From: JAFDVL01 sp031371805
GTDB taxonomy: Bacteria; Acidobacteriota; Blastocatellia; RBC074
DNA length: 5,578 bases
Direction of reading: 5' to 3'
Assembly: GCA_031371805.1 (NCBI GenBank)
Contig: JANMKB010000334.1
Span: forward strand, 1-5,578
Below are positions 1-5,578 of the stretch, in pieces. The translations under genes were made by a program, and so were the position numbers. How positions within the stretch are numbered: the stretch's first letter is position 1; each line of letters opens with the position of its first letter. The notes beneath the pieces are model-generated. The model searched no databases. It was not told where the DNA came from and saw only the letters and a program-made list of their open reading frames with translations.

Positions 1-90
1 CCAGTGATGCGAGGCACGTCGGCGCTGAGTGCGACTAGCACCCCCGTCGTTGGGGGGGATGATACGCCAGCGATGCGTTTGGTGCAGTAG
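1..90 (+). CDS. Possible 3' end of an upstream gene, cut by the window edge
   Basis: Frame 1 is open from the first base to a TAG at 88-90, giving 29 residues that begin PVMRGTSALS and end PAMRLVQ. No domain can be recognised in so short a stretch, and it is low in complexity (many Ser, Thr, Ala, Gly). Its PxMR motif occurs twice because the DNA contains a diverged direct repeat (1-11 and 67-77). An open frame of this length can easily arise by chance, so it is listed only as a possible C-terminal tail. The strong stem-loop at 94-142 begins three bases after its stop codon. Confidence 0.2.
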   Translation, partial: PVMRGTSALSATSTPVVGGDDTPAMRLVQ

Positions 91-93
91 CAC
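1..93 (+). repeat. Diverged direct repeat with small hairpins
   Basis: Two related units are visible. Unit 1 has ccagtgatgcg at 1-11 and gtgcgactagcac at 29-41. Unit 2 has ccagcgatgcg at 67-77 and gtgcagtagcac at 82-93. The spacer is 17 bases in the first unit and 4 in the second. Each gtgc...gcac element can fold into a 4-bp hairpin. Between the units, ccccc (41-45) can pair with ggggg (52-56) across a six-base loop. The repeat and pairings are read directly from the sequence; any function is unknown. Confidence 0.4.
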
Positions 94-142
94 AGGCAAA
101 CCGGGAGGAAAGAAACCTGGCTTTCCTCCTGGTAGATTGCCT
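94..142 (+). ncRNA. Strong stem-loop, candidate structured RNA leader
   Basis: The arm at 100-112 (accgggaggaaag) pairs with 121-133 (ctttcctcctggt) over 13 consecutive base pairs, one of them G-U, around an eight-base loop, aaacctgg. After a three-base bulge on one side only (134-136), the helix continues for 6 bp: aggcaa (94-99) with ttgcct (137-142). No T-run follows on either strand, so this is not a typical intrinsic terminator. It lies 84 bases upstream of the acetyltransferase start. It could be an mRNA leader element, a palindromic repeat (REP-like) or the end of a mobile element. The fold is clear but its class is unknown. Confidence 0.5.
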
Positions 143-148
143 AAGACG

Positions 149-229
149 ATGGATTTATCAGACTACAAAGATCGCAATCAGCAAGTACTGATTCTGATTT
201 ATGAGTCGGTACAAGGTGATAGCTTATGA
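149..229 (+). CDS. Possible small ORF coupled to the acetyltransferase
   Basis: This 26-codon frame starts with ATG at 149 (MDLSDYKDRN...) and ends ...YESVQGDSL. Its TGA overlaps the next gene's ATG as ATGA at 226-229, the classic layout for translational coupling. The Shine-Dalgarno sequence of the downstream gene lies inside it. There is no good ribosome binding site before 149. The same frame stays open upstream to a GTG at 29, but that would make the long stem-loop coding. It may be a leader peptide, the tail of a decayed upstream gene, or chance. No family is recognised. Confidence 0.3.
   Translation: MDLSDYKDRNQQVLILIYESVQGDSL
213..219 (+). promoter_or_regulatory. Shine-Dalgarno sequence for the GNAT gene
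   Basis: AAGGTGA ends six bases before the ATG at 226 and matches the anti-Shine-Dalgarno core well. It fixes the start at 226 and lies within the overlapping small frame, which fits coupled translation. Confidence 0.65.
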
Positions 230-1173
230 CGAATAAAACATCAAACAGATTTGCTGGGACAACAAGCCAGTGCCGTGTAAAGAGTCAGGAAGTAAGTGGG
301 ACTCTGGCAGCAGGCCTCGGACTTCAGATCGAGGTGCGCCAATTAGTCCAGGGTGAAGAGTCCTTGGCGCTTGAGTATCTGAACCTGTGCCCCCTGGAGA
401 ATCTGACGTTGATTGGGTTCATTCGGGATCACGGACTGGAAAGCGAACGCAATCGCGGCAGTTTCTATGGGTATTTCAGTGATGGCAGGCTTAGCAGTGT
501 CGCCCTAATCGGTCATCACACGCTGCTGAGTTGTGATGCCAATGCGGCTCAATATTTTGGGCAAATCGCACAACACACACATCGGCTGGAAGTCGTTAAT
601 TTAATGGGTTCCGGCGCAGCGGTCGCGGCATTTCGTCAGGTCTTCAATGAAACGACCACGGGGCGGCCGGTGCTGGCCGAAGAAAAAGAAGCCCTTTGCG
701 TGGCCCGGCAAATCAACGGCGATTGTTCAGCGGTAGCAGGCTTGCGGCAGGTGCAAGCGGAAGAACTGGACGAAGTGTCCGAGCTGCACGCGCGGACATA
801 TCTGGAATGGAATGGCGTAGATCCGTCGGCCAAAGACCCGGCAGGGTTTCGGCAACGGATGCGCTCGCGGATTGAAAAAGGGCGCATCTGGATTGTGCGG
901 GATGCGCAAGGTGTGGCCTTCAAAACGGACATCGTGAGCGAAAGCTTGGAGGCCGTCTATCTGGAAGGTATCTGGATCCGGGCAGATTTACGAAAAGCTG
1001 GCTTTGGTAGTTCTGCGCTTAAAAAGCTGTGTGAAAGGTTGCTGCAACAGTATCCAGCGATTTGCCTATATGCCAATGCCAATGACAAACGCACCATTTC
1101 TTTTTATCAGAAAGTGGGCTTTAAGGTGTTGTGCGTCTCGCATCTGGTTCGATATCAGCCGACGGGTCATTGA
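226..1173 (+). CDS. GNAT-family N-acetyltransferase with extra N-terminal domain
   Basis: This 315-residue cytoplasmic protein probably moves an acetyl group from acetyl-CoA to an amine; the substrate is unknown. The C-terminal GNAT domain spans about residues 170-310. Its acetyl-CoA pyrophosphate loop is the RxxGxG motif at R256-G261 (RKAGFG), preceded by strand VYLEGIWI. Motif B follows as LYANANDKRTISFYQKVGFK (281-300), with the Asn and Tyr usual in the family. Residues of about 33-165 (CPLENLTLIGFIRDHG, then SFYGYFSDGRLSSVALIG) form a second domain, resembling the degenerate GNAT-like N-terminal halves (DUF4081 type) of some two-domain acetyltransferases. The first 30 residues are Ser/Thr-rich and look unstructured. 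The start at 226 has a good Shine-Dalgarno sequence. The family call is firm; the N-terminal domain name is from memory. Confidence 0.88.
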   Translation: MTNKTSNRFAGTTSQCRVKSQEVSGTLAAGLGLQIEVRQLVQGEESLALEYLNLCPLENLTLIGFIRDHGLESERNRGSFYGYFSDGRLSSVALIGHHTLLSCDANAAQYFGQIAQHTHRLEVVNLMGSGAAVAAFRQVFNETTTGRPVLAEEKEALCVARQINGDCSAVAGLRQVQAEELDEVSELHARTYLEWNGVDPSAKDPAGFRQRMRSRIEKGRIWIVRDAQGVAFKTDIVSESLEAVYLEGIWIRADLRKAGFGSSALKKLCERLLQQYPAICLYANANDKRTISFYQKVGFKVLCVSHLVRYQPTGH

Positions 1174-1328
1174 TTCAATTGAACATTCTATAGTGCTGAA
1201 ATTGCACGCGAAATCCAAAAAGTGGAAGCGTTATTATCAAATTATCATACCTTCGAGAAAGGTTATGTCTATATCTGAGTATGGATAGGGTTGTTTGCCA
1301 GAGTATCCTTTAGCTTAATGGTGTATTA
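1174..1328 (+). other. AT-rich intergenic gap before the c-di-GMP gene
   Basis: This 155-base gap holds a 10-base palindrome directly after the acetyltransferase stop (ttcaattgaa, 1174-1183) and a weak 5-bp hairpin (acctt 1249-1253 with aaggt 1259-1263). I find no well-spaced -35/-10 pair and no Shine-Dalgarno sequence before the ATG at 1329; the bases just before it are AT-rich. The promoter of the c-di-GMP gene presumably lies here, but I cannot point to it. Confidence 0.4.
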
Positions 1329-3821
1329 ATGCCGGTCCATACGATTGAGAACAAAATTAGAAATTACAAACTGGCGCTGATTACGCTTGGCGCAGTCAGC
1401 ATTATCAGTTCATCGGAGCATCTGCTTCGGATACCATTTGATTCACACTGGGTATGGATTGGTGTCTTTATTGTAATCGTCAGTCAGATTGCAGCGGCAC
1501 GCATTCCCAACGCCAAAAATGCAGTCACTATTTCTGATACTTTCATTTTTCTGACGGTCTTGCTCTTTGGTACCTACCCCGGAGTTATGGTAGCGGCTGC
1601 GGCCTCAATCAGTGATTCAGCGCGGTACGCCAAACGCTGGATCACGGTGGCCACCAATGTCGCAGTGATTTGCTTTTCACTGTTTTTGGCCTGCCTGCTG
1701 GTTAATCTAATTTTTGGCGATTTGCGTTTGCTGGCGCATCGGCGCGAGACGTTTTTCCTCTATATTACCGGGTTACTGTTTTTTGCGGTTGCGCAGGGAT
1801 TCATTAATACTCTTTTACTGACCCCGGTGATCACAATTAAGTCAGGTCAGCCGCTCCTCCGTACTTGGTATGATAACTATGCCTGGGTGCTGGTGACACC
1901 TATCTCAGGGGTGGTCATGGCAGGTGTGGCGAATGCCCTGATTTATCATTTCGGATTTTGGGCTATCACTTTGACTATTCCGCTGATGATAGCCAGTTAC
2001 CTGACCATGTGGCCTTATTTGAAAAATATTGAAGCGACGGAGCGACATTTAGCTGAATTGCAGGAAAGCGAATCACGGTTCCGCAGTGCGTTCGATTATT
2101 CTGCCGTCGGAATGGCGCTGGTTGATCCACAAGGACGGTGGCTCCAAGTCAATCAAGCATTAAGTCAGATCGTTGGTTATGAGGGCGAGGAATTGGTAGG
2201 AAAATCTTTTCATTCACTTGTGCATACGAATGAACTAGGAGTAGCTTTGATGCAGATCCATCAATTGCTCGAAGGCCACATTCCTTCCTTTCAGTTAGAG
2301 CAACAGTGGCTTCATAAACTGGGTCATGCAATCTGGGTAATTTGGAATGTTTCGCTCGTGCGTGATATGGCTACTAAGGAGCATCGTCTGATCTTCCAGT
2401 TGCAGGATATAACTGACCGTAAGCGGGCCGAGGCACAGTTGTTACACGATGCGTTTCATGATGGATTGACAGGTTTGCCTAATCGCGCACTTTTTTTGGA
2501 TCACGTGAAACTAGAGATGGAACGCCGGAAACGGAATCCCAACCGTCAATTGGCCATTCTCTTTCTGGATTTAGACCGCTTCAAGATCGTTAATGACAGC
2601 CTGGGGCATGTGGTTGGTGATCAGTTACTGCAAGCGATTTCAGGCCGTCTCAAAAACTGTTTGCGCCCCGGTGATACAATTGCCCGTTTGGGCGGAGATG
2701 AGTTCACTATTCTGCTCGAAGACATTCAGTATCAAAGAGAATCAATTGAAGTGGCGAACCGCATTCAGCAAGCGCTGGAGGAACCGTATAGCCTGAATGG
2801 AAACGATGTCTACGTCAACGTCAGTATTGGTATTGCCGAAAGTTCTTTAGAGTACGAATACCCAGAGGACATGGTGCGCGATGCCGATACTGCCATGTAT
2901 CGTGCCAAATCGCGCGGCACAAAATCCTTTGAACTTTTTGACCAAACCATGCATTTACAGATGGTCAATCGTTTACAGCTAGAGAGCGATCTGCGGCGCG
3001 CCATTGAACGACAAGAATTCTTTCTCTGCTATCAGCCTATTGTCGAGTTGGAAACAGGGCGGCTGGCAGGATTTGAAGCACTGATTAGATGGAAACATCC
3101 CGAACGAGGATTGGTTTCGCCTGCGCAGTTTATTCCGCTGGCTGAAGAAACCGGACTGATCGTACAAATCGGACACTGGGTTTTGCATGAGGCCTGTCGC
3201 CAGATGCGTGAATGGCACAAGGTTTACCCACCCAGTTTCCCTCTGCAAATGAGCGTAAATCTTTCGAGTAAGCAGTTTGCTCAACCAAACCTCATCGCCC
3301 AAATCATCGGCATCTTAGATGAAACAAAGCTTGCGCCACAGTTTTTAAAACTCGAGCTAACAGAAAGTGCTGTCATGGACAATGTTGAAGCCGCCATTAA
3401 GCAACTAATGGACATTCGCGCCCTGGGCATAGAATTGAGTATTGATGATTTTGGCACAGGTTATTCATCACTCAGTTATCTGCATCGGTTCCCACTCAAT
3501 ACGTTGAAAATTGATCGCTCCTTCGTGATGAGCATGAACGAGAAAGAGAATATAGAGATCGTCCGTACCATTATTGCGTTGGCTGGAAGTTTAGGAATGG
3601 TAGTGATTGCGGAAGGCGTTGAAACGTTTGAGCAACTGCGTCAGTTACGGAACCTCGGTTGTGATTATGGACAAGGGTATTATTTCTCTAAACCTGTTGA
3701 GCAAGAGGCTGCCGAATTATTTCTTAAAAATGGTGAGCGCTTGAAATTACTTTTCACTACGCTTTTAAAAGACGAAAGCCAAATGTCAAATGCCGCTTGT
3801 AAAACTGCTGCACTAATGTAG
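1329..3821 (+). CDS. Membrane-bound PAS-GGDEF-EAL c-di-GMP synthase/phosphodiesterase
   Basis: This 830-residue inner-membrane signalling protein should make c-di-GMP from two GTP (GGDEF) and cleave it to pGpG (EAL). About seven transmembrane helices lie near residues 12-30, 41-58, 69-95, 104-130, 141-168, 183-208 and 210-230; they form an integral-membrane sensor I cannot assign to a named MASE family. A PAS domain spans about 246-363, ending with LQDITDRKRAE. The GGDEF domain (about 374-537) begins HDGLTGLPNR and has intact GGDEF at 455-459 plus the inhibitory I-site RxxD at R446-D449. The EAL domain (about 550-795) keeps EAL at 583-585, N644, E676, D706-D707 in the DDFGTGYSSL loop, K727, E762 and the terminal GQGYYFSKP. 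Both activities therefore look possible. The start fits because the first helix begins near residue 12, although no Shine-Dalgarno is visible. A 30-residue tail follows the EAL domain. Confidence 0.95.
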   Translation: MPVHTIENKIRNYKLALITLGAVSIISSSEHLLRIPFDSHWVWIGVFIVIVSQIAAARIPNAKNAVTISDTFIFLTVLLFGTYPGVMVAAAASISDSARYAKRWITVATNVAVICFSLFLACLLVNLIFGDLRLLAHRRETFFLYITGLLFFAVAQGFINTLLLTPVITIKSGQPLLRTWYDNYAWVLVTPISGVVMAGVANALIYHFGFWAITLTIPLMIASYLTMWPYLKNIEATERHLAELQESESRFRSAFDYSAVGMALVDPQGRWLQVNQALSQIVGYEGEELVGKSFHSLVHTNELGVALMQIHQLLEGHIPSFQLEQQWLHKLGHAIWVIWNVSLVRDMATKEHRLIFQLQDITDRKRAEAQLLHDAFHDGLTGLPNRALFLDHVKLEMERRKRNPNRQLAILFLDLDRFKIVNDSLGHVVGDQLLQAISGRLKNCLRPGDTIARLGGDEFTILLEDIQYQRESIEVANRIQQALEEPYSLNGNDVYVNVSIGIAESSLEYEYPEDMVRDADTAMYRAKSRGTKSFELFDQTMHLQMVNRLQLESDLRRAIERQEFFLCYQPIVELETGRLAGFEALIRWKHPERGLVSPAQFIPLAEETGLIVQIGHWVLHEACRQMREWHKVYPPSFPLQMSVNLSSKQFAQPNLIAQIIGILDETKLAPQFLKLELTESAVMDNVEAAIKQLMDIRALGIELSIDDFGTGYSSLSYLHRFPLNTLKIDRSFVMSMNEKENIEIVRTIIALAGSLGMVVIAEGVETFEQLRQLRNLGCDYGQGYYFSKPVEQEAAELFLKNGERLKLLFTTLLKDESQMSNAACKTAALM

Positions 3822-3943
3822 TTCCATCCATATATTCTCACCTCAAAATTCCGAACGGTTTTTTTATCATCATCACCCCGCTTGACAGTCCGACGATTCC
3901 CTCACCAGCAACAACAGTTATTAGAATAAGCTGCAACGACTAG

Positions 3944-4069
3944 GCAAGTATCGTTACGTCTGGTAATTTATTTCCGGCTGATCTGGATTGGCACGTGAAG
4001 GGGGTCATTGTCAGCGGCTTCGACCCGCGTGGACATTGGGCGAATCCGCCGCGACCGGTTGAGGACTAG
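3944..4069 (+). pseudogene. Possible 3' remnant of a gene upstream of AMP nucleosidase
   Basis: A frame with no stop for 41 codons ends at TAG 4067-4069, directly against the ATG at 4070. Its last part reads like real protein: DWHVKGVIVSGFDPRGHW, then ANPPRPVED. From about 3980 the codons prefer G or C in the third position, as in genuine coding DNA. There is no ATG in the frame, and a TAG at 3941 closes it upstream; the only plausible start is a GTG at 3995 with no ribosome site. The simplest reading is the tail of a gene whose 5' part was lost, perhaps when the c-di-GMP gene region was rearranged next to it. I do not recognise the family, and a chance open frame is possible. Confidence 0.4.
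4061..4064 (+). promoter_or_regulatory. Shine-Dalgarno sequence for AMP nucleosidase
   Basis: GAGG, within ttgaggac, ends five bases before the ATG at 4070. It lies inside the last codons of the upstream open frame, so ribosomes finishing that frame would reach the start directly. Confidence 0.55.
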
Positions 4070-4840
4070 ATGAAAACGAAAGCAGAAATTGTGAGCAACT
4101 GGCTGCCGCGTTATACGGGCAGAAAGCTGGAAGATTTTGATCCCTACATTCTCCTGACGAATTTTGATAACTACGTCACAATGTTTGCGGACTTGCACAG
4201 CGTCGAAATTGTTGGCGCAGATCGCCCCATGCGCAGCGCGTCCGCCAACGGCATCACGATTATCAATTTTGGAATGGGCAGTCCGAACGCCGCGACGATT
4301 ATGGATTTGCTGGTGGCGATTGAGGCGAAGGCAGTTTTGTTTTTAGGCAAATGTGGCGGGCTGAAGAAAAAGAATCATCTCGGCGATTTGATTTTGCCAA
4401 TCGCTGCAATTCGCGGTGAAGGCACATCCAATGATTATTTCCCACCCGAAGTCCCCGCGCTGCCTTCCTTTGCCTTGCAAAAAGCGATTTCCACGACGAT
4501 CCGCGAATATCAGCAGGATTATTGGACAGGCACTGTGTACACGACAAATCGGCGCGTGTGGGAATGGGATGACGAATTTAAAGAGTACCTGCGCGAAATT
4601 CGTGTGATGGCGATTGATATGGAAACGGCGACGATTTTTATTACCGCTTTCAAAAACGAAATTCCGGTCGGCGCGTTGTTACTCGTTTCTGATCAACCGA
4701 TGGTTCCTGAAGGTGTAAAAACAGAACTGAGCGATACTTCGGTGACGCAGGGCTTCGTAGATTTACATTTGAAAATTGGGATTGATTCCCTCGAACAACT
4801 TATTCACGATAAACAAACGGTCAAACATTTGAGATTTTAG
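4070..4840 (+). CDS. amn: AMP nucleosidase, short form
   Basis: This 256-residue cytoplasmic enzyme should hydrolyse AMP to adenine and ribose 5-phosphate, feeding purine salvage and lowering AMP. It has the nucleoside phosphorylase fold. Visible motifs are INFGMGSPNAATIMDLL (65-81), the glycine turn GKCGG (93-97), AIDMETATIF (181-190) with M184-E185 for ribose contact, and LVSDQP (205-210), where D208 matches the acid that protonates the purine base in this superfamily. The E. coli enzyme is about 484 residues with an added N-terminal regulatory domain; this is the compact form of about 255 residues known from Bacteroidota and others. It starts with its own Shine-Dalgarno sequence and lies 2 bases before the next gene, so the two are probably cotranscribed. 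Other nucleoside phosphorylases are the main alternative, but length and the YxTNRRVWEWDDEF segment favour Amn. Confidence 0.9.
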   Translation: MKTKAEIVSNWLPRYTGRKLEDFDPYILLTNFDNYVTMFADLHSVEIVGADRPMRSASANGITIINFGMGSPNAATIMDLLVAIEAKAVLFLGKCGGLKKKNHLGDLILPIAAIRGEGTSNDYFPPEVPALPSFALQKAISTTIREYQQDYWTGTVYTTNRRVWEWDDEFKEYLREIRVMAIDMETATIFITAFKNEIPVGALLLVSDQPMVPEGVKTELSDTSVTQGFVDLHLKIGIDSLEQLIHDKQTVKHLRF

Positions 4841-4842
4841 TC

Positions 4843-5578
4843 ATGAAGAAAACCTGGGTTTTACTGTCTTTAATTGTTATTGGAAGTGTCTTCGCGCTCA
4901 CAAAACTTGCGTTTATTTCAGGCGCTGCGGTGAAGGACAAGCGCGAAGTTAAATTTCAAAAATTCACCCTCGACAAAGAATTTCGCTCCGAGGGTGTAGC
5001 CGTTGGCGATATAAATCACGATGGCAAAATGGATGTGATGGCGGGAAATTTCTGGTACGAAGCGCCCGATTGGAAGCCGCATGAAATCGCTCCGGCACAG
5101 CCCTTCGATGCGGCAAAAGGCTACAGCAATTCCTTCGTAAATTTTGCGTGGGATGTGAATAACGATGGCTGGATTGATCAAATTTTGATTGATACTCCGG
5201 GAATTCCGGCGGTGCTGTGGCGTGAAAACCCTGGTGGAAAAGACAGTGTGTGGGCGACGCACAAAATCGCTGCGAATGCCTGTAACGAAAGCCCGGCATT
5301 GGGCGAGCTGATGCTTGCACCTGGCGCAAACGATCTGGGCAGCGGCGGCTTACACGGCATTTTTCAAAAGTTGAAAAAACGAGATTTTCGCCAAACGGCG
5401 AATACTAAACCCGTGCTGATTTTTGCTGTGGACGATGCGCAAATGAACTGGTTTGAGCCTGTGAATGGTGAATTTATCAAACATCCGATCAGCATCAAAT
5501 CTTCCAAAGAGACAGCGAAAGCTGATGGCGTATTTCGTTACTCGCATGGGCTTGGCGTCGGCGACATCAACGGCGATG
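4843..5578 (+). CDS. Exported VCBS/FG-GAP repeat protein, N-terminal part
   Basis: The gene starts 2 bases after amn and runs off the right edge; 245 codons are visible. MKKTWVLLSLIVIGSVFALT is a signal peptide or membrane anchor, so the mature protein acts outside the cytoplasm. Three calcium-binding-like DxNxDG loops mark beta-propeller repeats of the FG-GAP/VCBS type: GDINHDGKMD (55-64), WDVNNDGWID (103-112) and GDINGD at the edge. Related proteins are common in Acidobacteriota, Planctomycetota and Bacteroidota, usually without a known function; binding to sugars or surfaces is often suggested. Residues 153-188 look like an extra segment where relatives usually have a short DLDGDGK-type loop before the next strand. 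The ribosome site is weak, consistent with translation coupled to amn. The family call is firm; the role is unknown. Confidence 0.85.
   Translation, partial: MKKTWVLLSLIVIGSVFALTKLAFISGAAVKDKREVKFQKFTLDKEFRSEGVAVGDINHDGKMDVMAGNFWYEAPDWKPHEIAPAQPFDAAKGYSNSFVNFAWDVNNDGWIDQILIDTPGIPAVLWRENPGGKDSVWATHKIAANACNESPALGELMLAPGANDLGSGGLHGIFQKLKKRDFRQTANTKPVLIFAVDDAQMNWFEPVNGEFIKHPISIKSSKETAKADGVFRYSHGLGVGDINGD
5360..5402 (+). repeat. Two adjacent inverted repeats inside the VCBS gene
   Basis: tttttcaa (5360-5367) pairs perfectly with ttgaaaaa (5371-5378) around a three-base loop. Nine bases further on, ttcgcc (5387-5392) pairs with ggcgaa (5397-5402) around aaac. Both lie in the part of the gene that encodes the unusual residues 153-188. 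They may be the trace of a small palindromic element inserted in frame, or chance pairing in AT-rich coding DNA. Confidence 0.4.

Noticed and set aside
29..110. Group II intron 5' end (gtgcgac at 29)
   Set aside because: Only the first few bases fit the GUGYG consensus. No domain V motif or reverse transcriptase is present in the window.
88..151. Partial likeness to a c-di-GMP-I (GEMM) riboswitch: gcacaggcaaacc, a GAAA, and gacgatgg
   Set aside because: The conserved GACGCAAAGC segment and the second receptor helix are absent, and the GAAA lies inside the long stem, not in a tetraloop. The resemblance is limited to short stretches, although a c-di-GMP gene lies downstream.
1004..1288. A 94-codon + strand frame overlapping the end of the acetyltransferase
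   Set aside because: Most of it lies in another frame of the conserved GNAT motif B, and its translation looks like a frame-shifted shadow.
3851..3865. Intrinsic terminator after the c-di-GMP gene (ccgaacgg followed by seven T)
   Set aside because: The stem is only three base pairs with a two-base loop, too weak for a convincing terminator despite the T-run.
3882..3930. Promoter for amn starting with a perfect TTGACA at 3882-3887
   Set aside because: No -10 box lies at 15-19 bases; the best match, tagaat at 3922, is 34 bases away.
4964..5360. Reverse-strand open frames of 60-121 codons opposite the VCBS gene
   Set aside because: They are shadows of a gene with a clear signal peptide and DxNxDG repeats, and their translations show no recognisable domain.

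Overview
The window holds four protein genes, all on the + strand, and reads as bacterial chromosome of moderate GC. The mix of genes resembles what is common in Acidobacteriota, perhaps Blastocatellia: a two-part GNAT protein, a large membrane-bound c-di-GMP enzyme, the short form of AMP nucleosidase, and a secreted VCBS/FG-GAP repeat protein. That assignment is inference from protein style, made without a database search, and I hold it at about 50 percent.

Region 1 (1-225) has no convincing complete gene. It contains a diverged direct repeat, several small hairpins, and one very strong stem-loop at 94-142 with 19 base pairs in its two stem segments. A 26-codon open frame at 149-229 ends inside the start codon of the next gene through an ATGA overlap. 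An open frame running in from the left edge stops at 90.

Region 2 (226-1173) encodes a GNAT-family N-acetyltransferase preceded by a second, GNAT-like N-terminal domain. A good Shine-Dalgarno sequence supports its start.

Region 3 (1329-3821) encodes an 830-residue membrane protein with about seven transmembrane helices, then PAS, GGDEF and EAL domains. The residues expected for both c-di-GMP synthesis and hydrolysis are present, as is the inhibitory I-site, so it is probably a bifunctional or switchable c-di-GMP enzyme. No clear promoter, Shine-Dalgarno sequence or strong terminator is visible around it.

Region 4 (3822-4069) is a gap whose second half (3944-4069) looks like the 3' tail of a coding frame. 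Its stop codon directly abuts the start of the next gene. It may be the remnant of a gene that was once cotranscribed with AMP nucleosidase.

Region 5 (4070-5578) is a tight two-gene unit. A short AMP nucleosidase (AMP to adenine plus ribose 5-phosphate) is followed after 2 bases by an exported VCBS-repeat protein that runs off the right edge. The repeat protein seems to carry an extra segment of about 36 residues rich in inverted repeats.

I see no phage genes, CRISPR array, complete insertion sequence, tRNA or rRNA. The genes are mostly recognisable families. The best leads are the stem-loop, the gene-tail remnant and the unusual segment in the last gene.
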